In this document: piece after piece, positions 34,901-44,250 of the stretch
Numbering within the stretch: the first letter of the stretch is position 1
How the letters are laid out: every line of letters begins with the position of its first letter
Assembly: GCF_036370855.1 (NCBI RefSeq)
Contig: NC_088106.1
Span: 32,936,501 to 33,000,500 of the forward strand
Direction of reading: 5' to 3'
Source of the DNA: Dromaius novaehollandiae
Lineage: Eukaryota; Chordata; Aves; Casuariiformes; Dromaiidae
Length of the DNA: 64,000 nucleotides
Made by a program: the position numbers and the translations under genes
Notes under the pieces: generated by a model
What the model was told of the DNA's origin: nothing
What the model saw: only the letters and a program-made list of their open reading frames with translations
Database searches by the model: none

Positions 34901-35947
34901 TTCAGGCCTTCCCACCAATATGCTGCAGTTCCCAAACCGAGTTTCATGAATTAAATCTAGTTTGTTACCAACTCCAGTAAGTTTATTGCTTGTCATATAT
35001 ATTAGGACCTTGGCTTTGCTTTATGTGAATCCCTCTTACTTAGGAAGAGAGAAACTGTTACGTTAAATGTGAGAACAGTTGTAGTGGTGCTGCTTGCATA
35101 ATGTCTGCTCTCCCTTTCCAGGTAGGCCATTAAAACCGAGGGTGCAGACACGCAGATAATCTTTTCCTGGCTTTGAATAATCTGTCATTAGCCACAATCC
35201 TCTGTTTCACAGCATGCATTAATAGGGTGAATCCCAACTGGAAAGAGCATTTCCTGCCAAAACCATGATGACAGCAACTTTTCAGTGGGCAGGAGATACT
35301 TTGAAAGCACAAAAAAAAATTGGTGCATGGTAGGTCTCTTGTTGTTTTGTTTCCTTTTGAATGACAGTTGTTTGCTCATTTTCCACCCTCTATGAATGCA
35401 TGTAGTCTGCTCTGCTTAAGGGCAAATATGCTGCGTACTTGCATTGCTCCGTGTACAATGTTCTTGCGAGTGGGACCTAAATGTGCAGCAACAGCAGACA
35501 TTTTGGAAGCGGAGGCCTTCTCTGAGGAGAGAAAACTACTTGTAGCTTACTCCTATGGCTCTAGTGACTATATTCTTTCAGCCAGGTTACACTGACAACA
35601 GATGAATACTGTAAGCATAGTGAAGGAAAGATGTAAAACATAGGTAAAGAATTAAGCTTGTGGATGCTTGCTGTGCTGAAGAAGAAAAGAGTGGCATCTC
35701 CTGGCTGAGGAATTGAAAGCAAAGTGTATTTGAGGGAGCCTCCTGATGGCTTAATTTATCTTTAAGTGCCAGACATACCAAACTAAAAGGCTGTTTGCTG
35801 GATTTTTTTTTTTTTTAATCCCCTTAGATTACCAGAAAATTCAGGCTCAATTCTGATGGGAAACTAGAACAAACTGTCTCCATGGCAACCACTACGCAGC
35901 CCATGACTCAACACCTTCACATTACCTACAAAAAGGTGACACCCTAG
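7835..35947 (+). CDS. THAP4: THAP4: THAP zinc finger plus nitrobindin heme domain (six coding exons, about 575 aa)
   Basis: Six exons (7835-7911, 10134-11290, 20753-20912, 23213-23322, 24735-24838, 35828-35947) join with consistent phases into 1,728 nt. That is 575 residues plus stop, against 577 in human. Residues 1-85 are a THAP (C2CH) DNA-binding domain: Cys4/Cys5, Cys10, Cys56, His59, Pro28, Trp38 and the closing AVPTIF motif. Residues about 86-350 are a low-complexity linker with a duplicated SLHSY motif. Residues about 350-405 form a heptad-rich coiled coil. From about residue 412 comes the nitrobindin beta-barrel, with GTW near its start and the His of QHLH near the C terminus as expected proximal heme ligand (about His565). 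In the known family this domain binds ferric heme and reacts with NO and peroxynitrite. It likely acts in nucleus and cytosol. Identification is very secure. Confidence 0.96.
7912..10133 (+). other. THAP4: THAP4 intron 1
   Basis: This 2.2-kb intron begins inside the CpG island and becomes AT-rich after about 8620. I see no other feature; the open frames are short. Confidence 0.85.
10134..11290 (+). CDS. THAP4: THAP4 coding exon 2 (rest of THAP domain, linker, coiled coil)
   Basis: The acceptor TTTTTCAG precedes 10134. The exon completes the THAP domain (FPLKDSKRLIQWLK, FLCSEHF, AVPTIF), then encodes the acidic/serine-rich linker and a leucine-rich coiled coil. I placed the donor at TGTG|GTCAGT because only it leaves one base, the phase exon 3 needs, and because the resulting SLLSQDC-ETPQLNPV junction matches the family in length. 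The downstream GTAAGA at 11344 would break the frame with exon 3. The reading frame stays open to a TAG at 11362-11364 if the donor is not used. Confidence 0.9.
11291..11374 (+). promoter_or_regulatory. THAP4: possible intronic terminal extension of THAP4 exon 2 (stop at 11362, AATAAA at 11369)
   Basis: Reading through the exon 2 donor adds 24 residues and then TAG at 11362-11364. AATAAA lies at 11369-11374, followed 10-25 bases later by a TG/T-rich stretch. This is the layout of an intronic polyadenylation site. It would give a protein of about 435 residues with THAP domain and coiled coil but no nitrobindin. Usage is inference. Confidence 0.4.
12766..12782. repeat. (TG)n microsatellite
   Basis: About eight TG dinucleotides in THAP4 intron 2. 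Confidence 0.9.
14825..14843 (+). promoter_or_regulatory. ZNF143/THAP11 (SBS-type) motif
   Basis: ACTACGACTCCCAGCAGGC closely matches the long SBS motif of the form ACTACAAYTCCCAGCATGC, bound by ZNF143 and THAP11 with HCF-1. Two or three positions differ. It is far from any promoter visible here; it could mark a distal element or chromatin anchor. Confidence 0.5.
16570..16581. repeat. G12 homopolymer
   Basis: Twelve consecutive G in THAP4 intron 2. Confidence 0.9.
19897..19904. promoter_or_regulatory. palindromic E-box in THAP4 intron 2
   Basis: TCACGTGA in context TTCACGTGACTTT, the same core and 3' flank as the site at 2697 in ATG4B intron 1. Confidence 0.3.
20753..20912 (+). CDS. THAP4: THAP4 coding exon 3 (start of nitrobindin domain)
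   Basis: The acceptor TCTCCACAG precedes 20753 and the donor TCTC|GTAAGT follows 20912. It encodes TPQLNPVMEPLSWMLGTWLS through QYLEEVHISHVGQPMLNF, the first strands of the nitrobindin barrel with the GTW signature. It enters in phase 1 and leaves TC for a Ser codon completed by exon 4. Confidence 0.96.
20913..23212 (+). other. THAP4: THAP4 intron 3
   Basis: This 2.3-kb intron shows no feature I can recognise. Confidence 0.85.
23213..23322 (+). CDS. THAP4: THAP4 coding exon 4
   Basis: The acceptor CCCCTCAG precedes 23213 and the donor ACACAG|GTAGTA follows 23322. It encodes FNAFHPDTRKPMHRECGFIR then LKPDTNKVAFISAQNT, strictly conserved nitrobindin sequence, with phase 2 in and phase 1 out. 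Confidence 0.96.
23323..24734 (+). other. THAP4: THAP4 intron 4
   Basis: This 1.4-kb intron shows nothing recognisable. Confidence 0.85.
24735..24838 (+). CDS. THAP4: THAP4 coding exon 5
   Basis: The acceptor CTTATTAG precedes 24735 and the donor GAGCAG|GTGAGT follows 24838. It encodes LVEVEEGEVNGQEL then SIASHSIARISFAKKPHVEQ, nitrobindin strands, ending in phase 0. Confidence 0.96.
25010..25150 (-). mobile_element. ancient CR1-type LINE 3' fragment
   Basis: Two short phrases, about TTTCATAGATTACAAGGCC and then CAGACCAAAGAGCCATCCA, resemble antisense 3' ends of old amniote CR1-family elements. The piece is short and diverged, so the subfamily cannot be given. Confidence 0.45.
28510..30048 (+). 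mobile_element. CR1 LINE, 5'-truncated and decayed (RT C-terminal part plus 3' end)
   Basis: The stretch follows the CR1 ORF2 3' half in order. It has a segment like ACATACAAGTCCATGGGACC, an RT segment encoding GQ-less remnants of the palm (AVDFIYLEFS near 28930-28960), the SADDTK catalytic-box remnant near 29210, and the tail ending GGTCCCTTCCAGCCTGAA near 30035. Multiple stops and frameshifts show it is dead. It lies sense to THAP4 in intron 5. CR1 is the dominant LINE of birds and reptiles. Confidence 0.85.
30205..30425 (-). mobile_element. CR1 LINE 3' end, reverse orientation
   Basis: The plus strand reads GAATAGTTTGGGTTGGAAGG, then a segment ending CTGGTCCAACCCCTCTGC, then CTCTGGGCAACCTGTTCC. 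This is the antisense of a typical avian CR1 3' untranslated region. It lies tail-to-tail with the preceding CR1, about 150 bp away. Confidence 0.85.
31222..31245. repeat. A15 followed by G9
   Basis: Adjacent homopolymers of 15 A and 9 G in THAP4 intron 5; length in an assembly may be unreliable. Confidence 0.9.
35828..35947 (+). CDS. THAP4: THAP4 coding exon 6 (C terminus and stop)
   Basis: The acceptor CCCCTTAG precedes 35828. It encodes ITRKFRLNSDGKLEQTVSMA, then TTTQPMTQHLHITYKKVTP and TAG at 35945-35947. The first His of QHLH is the expected proximal heme ligand of the nitrobindin fold. The exon is separated from exon 5 by 11 kb but joins it exactly in phase 0. Confidence 0.97.
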   Translation: MTRKFRLNSDGKLEQTVSMATTTQPMTQHLHITYKKVTP

Positions 35948-36160
35948 AGCCAAGAGGGCCGGGTTTCCCTGTCGAGGGTCGGGGCCTGCCCGTTGTGCAC
36001 TGCGAACAGAAGCAGCTCAGGAACGCGAGACAGCGCGGGCGGGAGCTCGGCGCCCTGTGCTCACACCCAACATGGAGCTGCCCATGCTGTTGAGAATGTC
36101 ACTCAGATGTTTCTGTAATGGTATATTAAAAAAAAATAAAATAAAAAGCTTTTATTTTTA
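35948..36160 (+). terminator. THAP4: THAP4 3' UTR and polyadenylation signals
   Basis: The stop codon is followed by a GC/CpG-rich block (about 35950-36060) and then overlapping AATAAA hexamers at 36135-36140 and 36140-36145. The mRNA probably ends shortly after 36150, although longer alternative 3' ends cannot be excluded. Confidence 0.65.
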
Positions 36161-39100
36161 TGGCTGTGTCCTTGAACATGATTCCTGAGTGGTCTGTGAA
36201 TTCCTCTGTTCTGGCAGTGATTACAGAGGGTTTTTTTCAAGCCTGTTTCTTAATAAGCTTTTGGGGTTGCAAATTCGACCTTCCGGCCCCTTGCGTATAA
36301 TCTGAATAATGCCACAAAAGCTGCAGGAACAGGAGTGGATCTGTGTCACAGCAATTGATGATGAGAACTCCAGGTCTTGCCTAATGAAACTCAGGCTAAA
36401 TATTAGGAGAGAGTACCTCATGTTTTGGCACAGAGAGAGCTGCTGTGGGACGTGATCCTAAAGCTGTCCTTCAGTTGACTTTAAGGGCCTTACGGTCAGG
36501 CCTGACAAGAATCCTATCCTAGCATCGGATGGGGGAGTCCTGGAGGTAAGGGCTGCACCTTATCAAGCTTAAATGCAGAATATCACAAAAGTATGGGTGA
36601 AGACCATGAGACAGTGAGCAGCAAGAGAAGCTTTAAATAGCAGAGATTGATTTCTGCATTTCTTTTTTTCTGACTTGGATTCATGATTCAACATTTGGTG
36701 AAATACATCATCACGTTTTTCTGCACTGAGGGAGACAAAAGATTTAGCACTGTTTACTGGTCTATGGGCAGAGCTGTTTTCCAGAGCTAAAGGTCTCAAA
36801 TATATTTGCAAGGAAATTGAAAATGCCCTTCCCAACTTGCTCTTAAGGGTGGGGGTTCCCGTTACTCCTCTTTCTTGTGAGATGATGGGGGAAGATTCAA
36901 GCTGGATTAGCTGGTGAGTGCTACGAGAGGTCTGGGTGCCGGCCACCGGAGCCAGGCTGCGGGTCTGCGGGTTCTCGGGAGCCAGGTGTCAACAGCCACA
37001 GGAGGCTGGGGTCTGCAATTTGGCCTTCAGCTATAAAAGATACTTGAAATGCCAGGCTTTCAAACATGTCCTTACAGCTTATTTGAATCACATAATGGAA
37101 ATAGCCTGATGAAAATCAGTATTTATTTATGTTTTAGAATATTGATGTTTCTTTAATAAGTTTACTGATGAAGAAATGTGATGGGTGAATTTTGTCTTTT
37201 GAGACAGCACTGAGTTTAGGCCCCATACTTTTTACGTTAGAATGATTTAAGATGGGAGCTAAATTGTGTGCTTAATTTTGCAGCCTAAGTATTTTAATAA
37301 ACACTTATTATTGCAAATGTCTTTTGCTTTTGTAAATGTGTTCCTTAATGAACAAGCAAGGCAGTTCGATAGCATTCAGAGTCAAGAGGCTGAAGACTGT
37401 CTCACAACTAAATGCCACCTGTGGTGAAGAGATTGTTCCAGCTCTATTTCTTCATCAGTTAGAATAACCATAGTCTGTAATGAATGTCCTGCCTCTAGAA
37501 AAGGCTCTGGAAGTTTAAATTTCTGACCAACTTTCTGATGACAAACACTGTATGGAAATTGTGCCTGAGGATGCAACATGTCTAATTTGCACTTGTAGCT
37601 TGCTTAGTAAGTGATCCAAAACTCGCTTCTGCCAAAGGGTGCACGTTTGTGGGATTTAACATGTTCAGGGTTTCAGAAATGTTTTTTCAAGCAGCACCCA
37701 ATGCTTCACTGAACTCTGCAGCAGTGTCTTTTATGTGTTTGCAGGGAGTGTAAAATAATTAGGATTGGCAATTTAAGCGTATTTTAACAAGTTCAAAGAG
37801 ATGTCTGTGACTGCAGCTCAACACGAAAGGGGAAGGAAGAGGGAAAAGTGGCTGCTTAGAAAAGGGCAATAACTTGTATCCAAATCTTTCTTTTCAAGTA
37901 GCAGAACGTCCAAAGAGATGAGTATTAGAGGAGCTAAGGTTAAAGATGTGAAAATACTACGTATATTTTCTTACTAAGGGAAATAGGAATCATCATGACA
38001 ACCTGTCGAAAAAGACTTGATATTTAAGAATGTTTTTATACTGGGTTAATTTAGTTCACTCCTCATTCTTAAATTAGTCAATACCCAGCAAATGAACATT
38101 AACCAAGATTTAAATTTTAGCCACTTCATTTCTGCTAAATTATGTCTTTGATTTTGGTTGGTGAATCTAGGATTGCCTGGCAAATTTCAGTCATTTATGG
38201 TTACATGCTAACACACAGCCGTAACTCTGTTGCCAAGTACAATATTCAAGGCTATTTTGCATTATGCACAGTTCATTTATCCAGATATGTAAGATGCTAG
38301 CTCCTCTCTACCTAGCTGTCAGTTAATACCAAAGCATTATTTCCAGGAAGAGTTAGAGGAGTCGAACAATTCAACAGCCACTAGGTTATATTCCAAAACT
38401 CCTGTATATGAAGATGAGAATTATAAAGATAGCACAGAAAAGTCTCATGTCTTTGGAGACAGGCAAAAGGCTTGGAGGAAGCAGAACTCTGAAAATAATA
38501 TCTGATTTGTAAATAAGTGATTTTGAATGTTAATGCTCTAGGTGTTTTAACTTTAGGCACATCTATTAAATTAATTTGCAAGCCACCAAAAATGACCTCA
38601 AAGCATTTATGTATAAATAGAATAGAATAAAAATAGAATAGAAACCACCATTCCTTTGGGTTTTGAAGAATGATCACTCATATACTAACAATGAATGATA
38701 TTGAAAAAAATTCTATTAAAAAGGCATAAGAGTGTCACTAAATTTTCGTTTTGGGTTGGGGGCTTTTTAAAGCAGCACAGATGATGTGTATTGCCTAATG
38801 AAGTCAGAGGGGGTCAGAGATGACCTCTGGAAATAAGCCCATCTTAATAAAGTAGACTATATAAACCACTTCATAATGTTGTTGCTTCTAAGAGAAGACA
38901 GACATAAATACTTTTTTTTTGCCAGAGATTGCAGCTGTTATATTTTCTTCTATTACTTTATGTTTGGGTAGTCTTGTTGCAGACTGCATGTTATAAATAT
39001 GAGCATCAGTATTTCAAATAAATACTTTGTAAGATATGAAAATGCATGTTTTCATTTCTGGAGTAATTTAATATTTAAATTGAGACTGCTGCTTTCTAGA

Positions 39101-41424
39101 TAACTTACACACAACTGAATATAGCATAAATATATCTCTTGGGTCATTTCTTCAAAGCTTTCCTTGGCCATTCTGTTCAACTTATTTGTTTGTCCGCAGG
39201 ATTTGGTGTAAACCAGCTTACTCCTGATTGCCTAGGGAATGGTTCAATTGAAGTATCTACTGTCACATAGCAAGAGCATAGATTAACAACCAAATCACAA
39301 CATTTGTCTGCAGTTGTGCATCTGTGCAGGGGAGCAAAAGAGCATGACTTCAGCCTCTGGTCCCATATGGCTTGATCTGACTTAAGATATGGTTCCCCCA
39401 CAGCCTGCAGCAGAGCATGGACCTCAAACTTGGATCTGCTGCTGCTGGAACAGTAAAGTGGAACCACAGCCTTCCTCTCCCCCCTGCCCCCCAAGGGTTC
39501 CTGTACTCCAAAAGCTCTACAAGTGTGCAAACTGCGTATTTTAGCATGCTACTAATAAATACATTTACAGCAAATCATTCTATGAGCATTTAAAGCTTGG
39601 TTTCTTAATGTCTACAGACAAATAAATACCACAGTCGGATACTTACTCTCACTCTCCAAGGGTAAGAGTGTGTTGTCCATTCTTTCTGCTATGTTCATGG
39701 GAACATCTGTTTGGAGAAATAAATTCCTTTATTCTCACTCATTTTCAGAGAAGCACGGCAGTCAAAGCAAAGGGAAGGGAGAGGGGAAGAAGCCTGGGAG
39801 CTGAGGAGGTCTCCCCTTCGACTGGGCCTCCGCTCTAGAGCTAGGATGGAGGGGGCACAAGGCAAGCCAGCTGGCACTGCAGATATGAAGCTCTTGTCTT
39901 GGAGCACCTCCACAGCAAAGAGCAGCTAGGCTCACCGCTCTAGCTCACACAGAGGAAATTTGGCTGGACCCTCAATCCCTGCAGTCTCCCCTATTATTTA
40001 TTCCTATTTCTACCCATCTTCCTGGTAGCTGCACTCCATCTCCTAAGCCTGTATGTGGGAACTGCTGGCAAAATTCAAGTCAGATGAGGTGGTGAGGAGG
40101 GCAGGGTGGCCTGTGGGAGGGTTTTCTCTGGGTATCGCCTCCAGGGAGCCAGGATCAGGCTGTCCGTGCTGTGTGTGTTTCCGTGGGTGCCTGTGGAGGT
40201 GCTGCCCTCCTGCCCATGCTTAGCCAGCCGCAGCAGGCTGTGGCCGTGTGGTGCCTGCATGTGTGTCTGCGCAGCCTGGCACTGAGCCTCGCTGCGGGCC
40301 GTCCTCTGGCAGCCCAAGGACCGGGGGTGGGCTCCTGGGCCTGCAGCCCCCGGGGTTTAGCTCCCTCCCACTATCCGCTTCTCTCATCACTCCTTTTTAT
40401 GCTCAGCTTTAACTCCAGTATGAGCAAGGGAACCCACAGGAGCCAGGTCTGGCTCTAGTGCTCAGTCCTCAAGGCAGGAGCTATCCTGATAGGCCACCTC
40501 TGTCCCTGTCCTGTGCCCCCGTGCTGGGGAGGTATTGCACTCTGTTCTGGCCTGTGGGCAAGAGAAAGGTGACCTGGCATTGCCAAGCTTGGCTGACGTG
40601 GGACATCGACCCCTGTGCTCCCTCTTGGGGCTGCCCTGTCCCCTCCTGCTGGGAGCTGCCCGCCTGCCCTGGGGCTGCACATGGACGTCCCGCTCCACCT
40701 CCCTCCCGGAGGTAACTGCAGCAGTTTTAATTTTCTCTAGACCTGCTGCACTTTCCAAAAACCAGGAGCAGAAAATGCCCAAGATTGGAAGCTGCTGGTG
40801 GGGGGGCGGGGGGGAGGACAGCAGAGGCATTGCTGAGGAAGGGGGAAGGATGCAGCTGTCACTGGGCAGCAGCAGCCACTTGGGCTCCCTGTGCCATTGC
40901 CCTTGCTGGGCTAGCAAGGCTTTCCTTGTGCAGGGCAAAGGCTTACGAGTGCCCGGGTGAGATCAAATAACTTGCTGTGTCAGGGGTAAGGAGTCTCCTG
41001 AGGGAAGAAGCAAGGGCTGGGAGCTCAGGTAGAGCCCATTTCTGCTTGCTTGCTTGCCTCTGCATCGTCCCCCCCCCCCCCCCCCCCCCCCCCCCGCAAG
41101 GCAGGACAAGTGTGTTGCGTGCATCAGAGCCAGGAATCCTTCCTGGGCATTGTGGCCATGTTTCATAAAAACAAATAAAAAGGCCCACCTAGAAATGCTC
41201 CAGGCCAAAATGTTGCCTGGAGCCTCCCTGGCCATCTATGTCCAGCCAGGGCTGACAGCAAGGGAAAGTGCCAGGGGCAGCCTGCTTGGGGGGAGCATGG
41301 GGGAAAGAAAGCTTGTCAAGGTTTTCAGGCAATTTGAAAGTAAATGTGCTCTTACTGTTCTTTTGACAGTGGGCTGGATAAGCACAGAGGAGAGCAAATT
41401 TTTTCTGCCCACTTGCGTCACGGG
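36161..41424. other. gene-free region downstream of THAP4
   Basis: I recognise no exon on either strand. About 36360-36550 may be a much-decayed LINE tail (weak). The right third (about 39750-41400) becomes GC-rich and G-tract-rich but is not CpG-dense. No exon of BOK, the gene I would expect next by vertebrate gene order, could be found. Confidence 0.6.
41069..41095. repeat. poly-C (poly-G on the minus strand), 27 bp
   Basis: This is an uninterrupted run of 27 C about 330 bp before minisatellite array A. G-quadruplex or i-motif formation is expected for such a tract, and its length is assembly-sensitive. Confidence 0.95.
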
Positions 41425-43950
41425 GCAGAAGTGACTTCATCAGTACAACCAGGAGCCATGGGCCTGCCACTAGCCTAACAGTCACTGAGGTAGAAGTGAC
41501 TTCACAAAAAAACGCCAGCAGCCATGGGTCTGCCAGTGGCCCATGAGGCCCTGAGGCAGAAGGGACCTCAGAAGTACAGCCAGCAGCCATGAGAGTGCCA
41601 CTGGCTTATGAGGGACTGAGGCAGAACTGACTTCAAAGAGACAGCCAGGAGCCATGGGCGTGTCAGATGCCGATCAGGCATGGAGGCTGAAGGGACCTCA
41701 CAAGCACAGCCAGCAGCCATGGCCCTGCCACTTGTGTATCAGGAACTGAGGCATAAGTTCCATCACAAGAAGACCAGCAGCCATGGTCCGGCCACTGGCC
41801 AACGAGGCACGGAGGCAGAAGTGACCTCACCAGCACAGCCAGCACCCATAGGCCTACTACCGGCCCTTCAGGCACAGAGGCAGAAGTGACCTCACCAGCA
41901 CAGCCAGCAGCCATGGTCCTGTCACTGGCTTATCAGGAACTGCAGCAGAAGTGACCTCACAAGCACATCAGCAGCCATGGGCCTGCCAACGGCCAGTGAG
42001 GCACTCAGGCAGAAACATGATCAGCACAGCCAGTAGCCATGGGCCTACCAGTGGCCTATCAGGCACTGAGGGAGAAGGGACTTCACAAACACAGCCAAAA
42101 GCCATGGCACTGCCACTCACCTATGAGGCACTGAGGCATAAGTGACCTCACAAGCACAGCCAGGAGCCATGGGCGTGTCAGGGGCCGATGGGGCACAGAG
42201 GCGGAAGGGACCTCACACAAGCACAGCCAGTTCCCATAGGGCTGTGAATGGCCTATGAGGCAGGGAGGCAGAAGTGACCTCACCAGCTCAGCCAGCACCC
42301 ATGGGCCTGCCACTGGCATATGAGGCATGCCGGCAGAAGTGACCTCACCAGTACAACCAGCAGCTGTGGGCCTACCACTGGCCTATCAGGCACTGAGGCA
42401 AAAGTGATCTAACAACAGGGGCCTACCACTGGCCTATCAGGCACTGAGGCAAAAGTGACCTAACAACGACAAAGAGAAGCTGTGCCCTAGCACTCCCCTA
42501 TCAGGCACAGAGGCACAAGTGACCTCACAAGCACAAAGAGCAGCCATGTGACCAGCGCTGGCCTATCAGGACCTCAGGCAAAAGGGACCTCACAACCACA
42601 GCAGCTCTGTGTGTAGGACTGGCCTACAGAGGAAAAAGTGACATCACAACCACAAACATCAGCCATGCTCCTTGCACTGACTGATCAGGCACTGAGGCAC
42701 AAGTGAGCTCACAAGCATAGACAGCAAAAAATCGGCCTAGTGCTGGCCTATCAGATACTTGAGGCACAAGTGACCTCACAACCACTAACAGCACCACATG
42801 ACTAGAACTGGCCTGTCAGGCCCTGACGTACAAGTGACCTCACAACCATAAACAGAGCCATATGACCCGCACTGCCCTATCAGGCACTGCAGCACAAGTG
42901 ACGTCACAACCACAAACACCAGCAATGGGCCTACCACTGGCCTATCAGGCACTGAGGCAAAGTGACCGCTCAACCACCAATAGCACCATGTTACCAGCAC
43001 TGGCCTGTCAGGCAATGAGGCACAAGTGACCTCACAACCAGAAACAGCAGCCATGTGACCAGCCTTGGCCTACCAGGAACTGGAGCACAAGTGACCTCAC
43101 AATGACAAACAGCATCCATGGGCCTAGCACTGGTGTATCAGGCAGTGAGGCACAACTGAACTCACAACCACAAAGAGCAGACATGGGCCTAGAGCTGGCC
43201 TGTGAGGCATTGAGGCACAAGGGACCTCACAACCACAAACAGCAACCAGGTGACCAGCACTGGCCTATCAGGCACTGTGGCACAAGTGACCCCATGACCA
43301 TAAATAGCAGCTAAATGACCAGCCCTGGCCTATCAGGTGAGGCCCAAGTGACCTCACAATCACAAACACAAGCCATGGGCCTAGTACTGGCCTATCAGGC
43401 ACTGAGGACAACTGACCACATGACCACAAAGAGCAACCATGTGACCAGCCTTAGCCTATCAGACACTGAGGCAGTAGTGACCTCACGACCACAAAAATCC
43501 CCCGTGCACCTAGTGCTGGCCTATCAGGCAATGAGGCAGAAGTGCCCTCACAAACACAGCAGCCATATGACCAGCCTTGGTGTATGAGGCCTTGAGGCAC
43601 AGGTGACCTCACACAGACAAACAGAGCCATATGAGCTACGGTGGCCTATCAGGCACTGATGTACTAGTAACCTCACAACCACAAAGAGCAGCCATGGTCC
43701 TTGCACTGGCCTATCTGACACTGAGGCTGAGGTGACCTCACAACCAAAAACAGCAGCCACGTGACCAGTGCTGCCCTATCAGCCTCTGAGGCACAAGTGA
43801 CCTCACAACCACAAATGCCCGCCAAGGCCCTTGCACTGGCCTATCAGGCAATGAGGAACAAGCGACCTCACAACCAGAAACAGCAACCACACTACCAGCA
43901 CCGTCCTATCAGCACAAATGGCCACTCAAGCACAAATAACACCACATGAC
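41425..43950 (+). repeat. 65-bp minisatellite, array A
   Basis: Roughly 39 head-to-tail copies of a 65-bp unit occur. On the plus strand each reads like AAGTGACCTCACAACCACAA, then CAGCAGCCATG, then a segment CACTGGCCTATCAGGCACTG. The first two AAGTGAC landmarks are exactly 65 bp apart (41429 and 41494). Copies differ by many substitutions and small indels. Early copies are of a CACCAGCACAGCCAGCAGCC subtype and later ones of a CACAACCACAAACAGCAGCC subtype, which suggests successive local expansions. It is not coding. Confidence 0.95.
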
Positions 43951-43951
43951 C

Positions 43952-44250
43952 AGCTGGGAAAAAAGGATGTTCTTCCTGTCTCATCACCCAAAACTGCTCT
44001 CTGACCTGATCCTGCTGCTCTGCATGTCAGCGAGGGGCCCCAGCGTGGCCCTGCTGCCTCCTGCCCTCACTGCTTGCCGTGGAGCAGTGCCAAAGGGCAG
44101 TGGTGGGAAGTGAGGGTTTCACTGCAGCAGCAGGGAGACCTCCTTGTGATGCGGCACATCCCACTGTGACCTCAGCTCGTGTCATCTGAGGGCTCGGTAG
44201 GTCACTGCCATGGAGATGGCAGAGCCAGAGAAAGAGCAGAGAGATTTCCC
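43952..44250 (+). repeat. left arm of an inverted duplication
   Basis: About 300 bp match the reverse complement of 47287-47601 along their whole length. Shared blocks include CCATGGAGATGGCAGAG, GAGCTGAGGTCACAGTG (reverse strand) and GGAGGTCTCCCTG. The arm abuts array A directly. Confidence 0.85.

Larger units (their letters stand above)
24839..35827 (+). other. THAP4: THAP4 intron 5
   Basis: This 11-kb intron is the largest. It holds an old CR1-type fragment (about 25010-25150), a 1.5-kb CR1 (about 28510-30048), a second CR1 tail in the opposite orientation (about 30205-30425) and an A15G9 run (31222-31245). In the remaining stretches, including about 31250-35820, I see only short chance frames. 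Confidence 0.75.

Noticed and set aside
36360..36550. A LINE tail on the plus strand
   Set aside because: The resemblance to CR1 3' sequence is too weak to call; it is mentioned only as a possibility.
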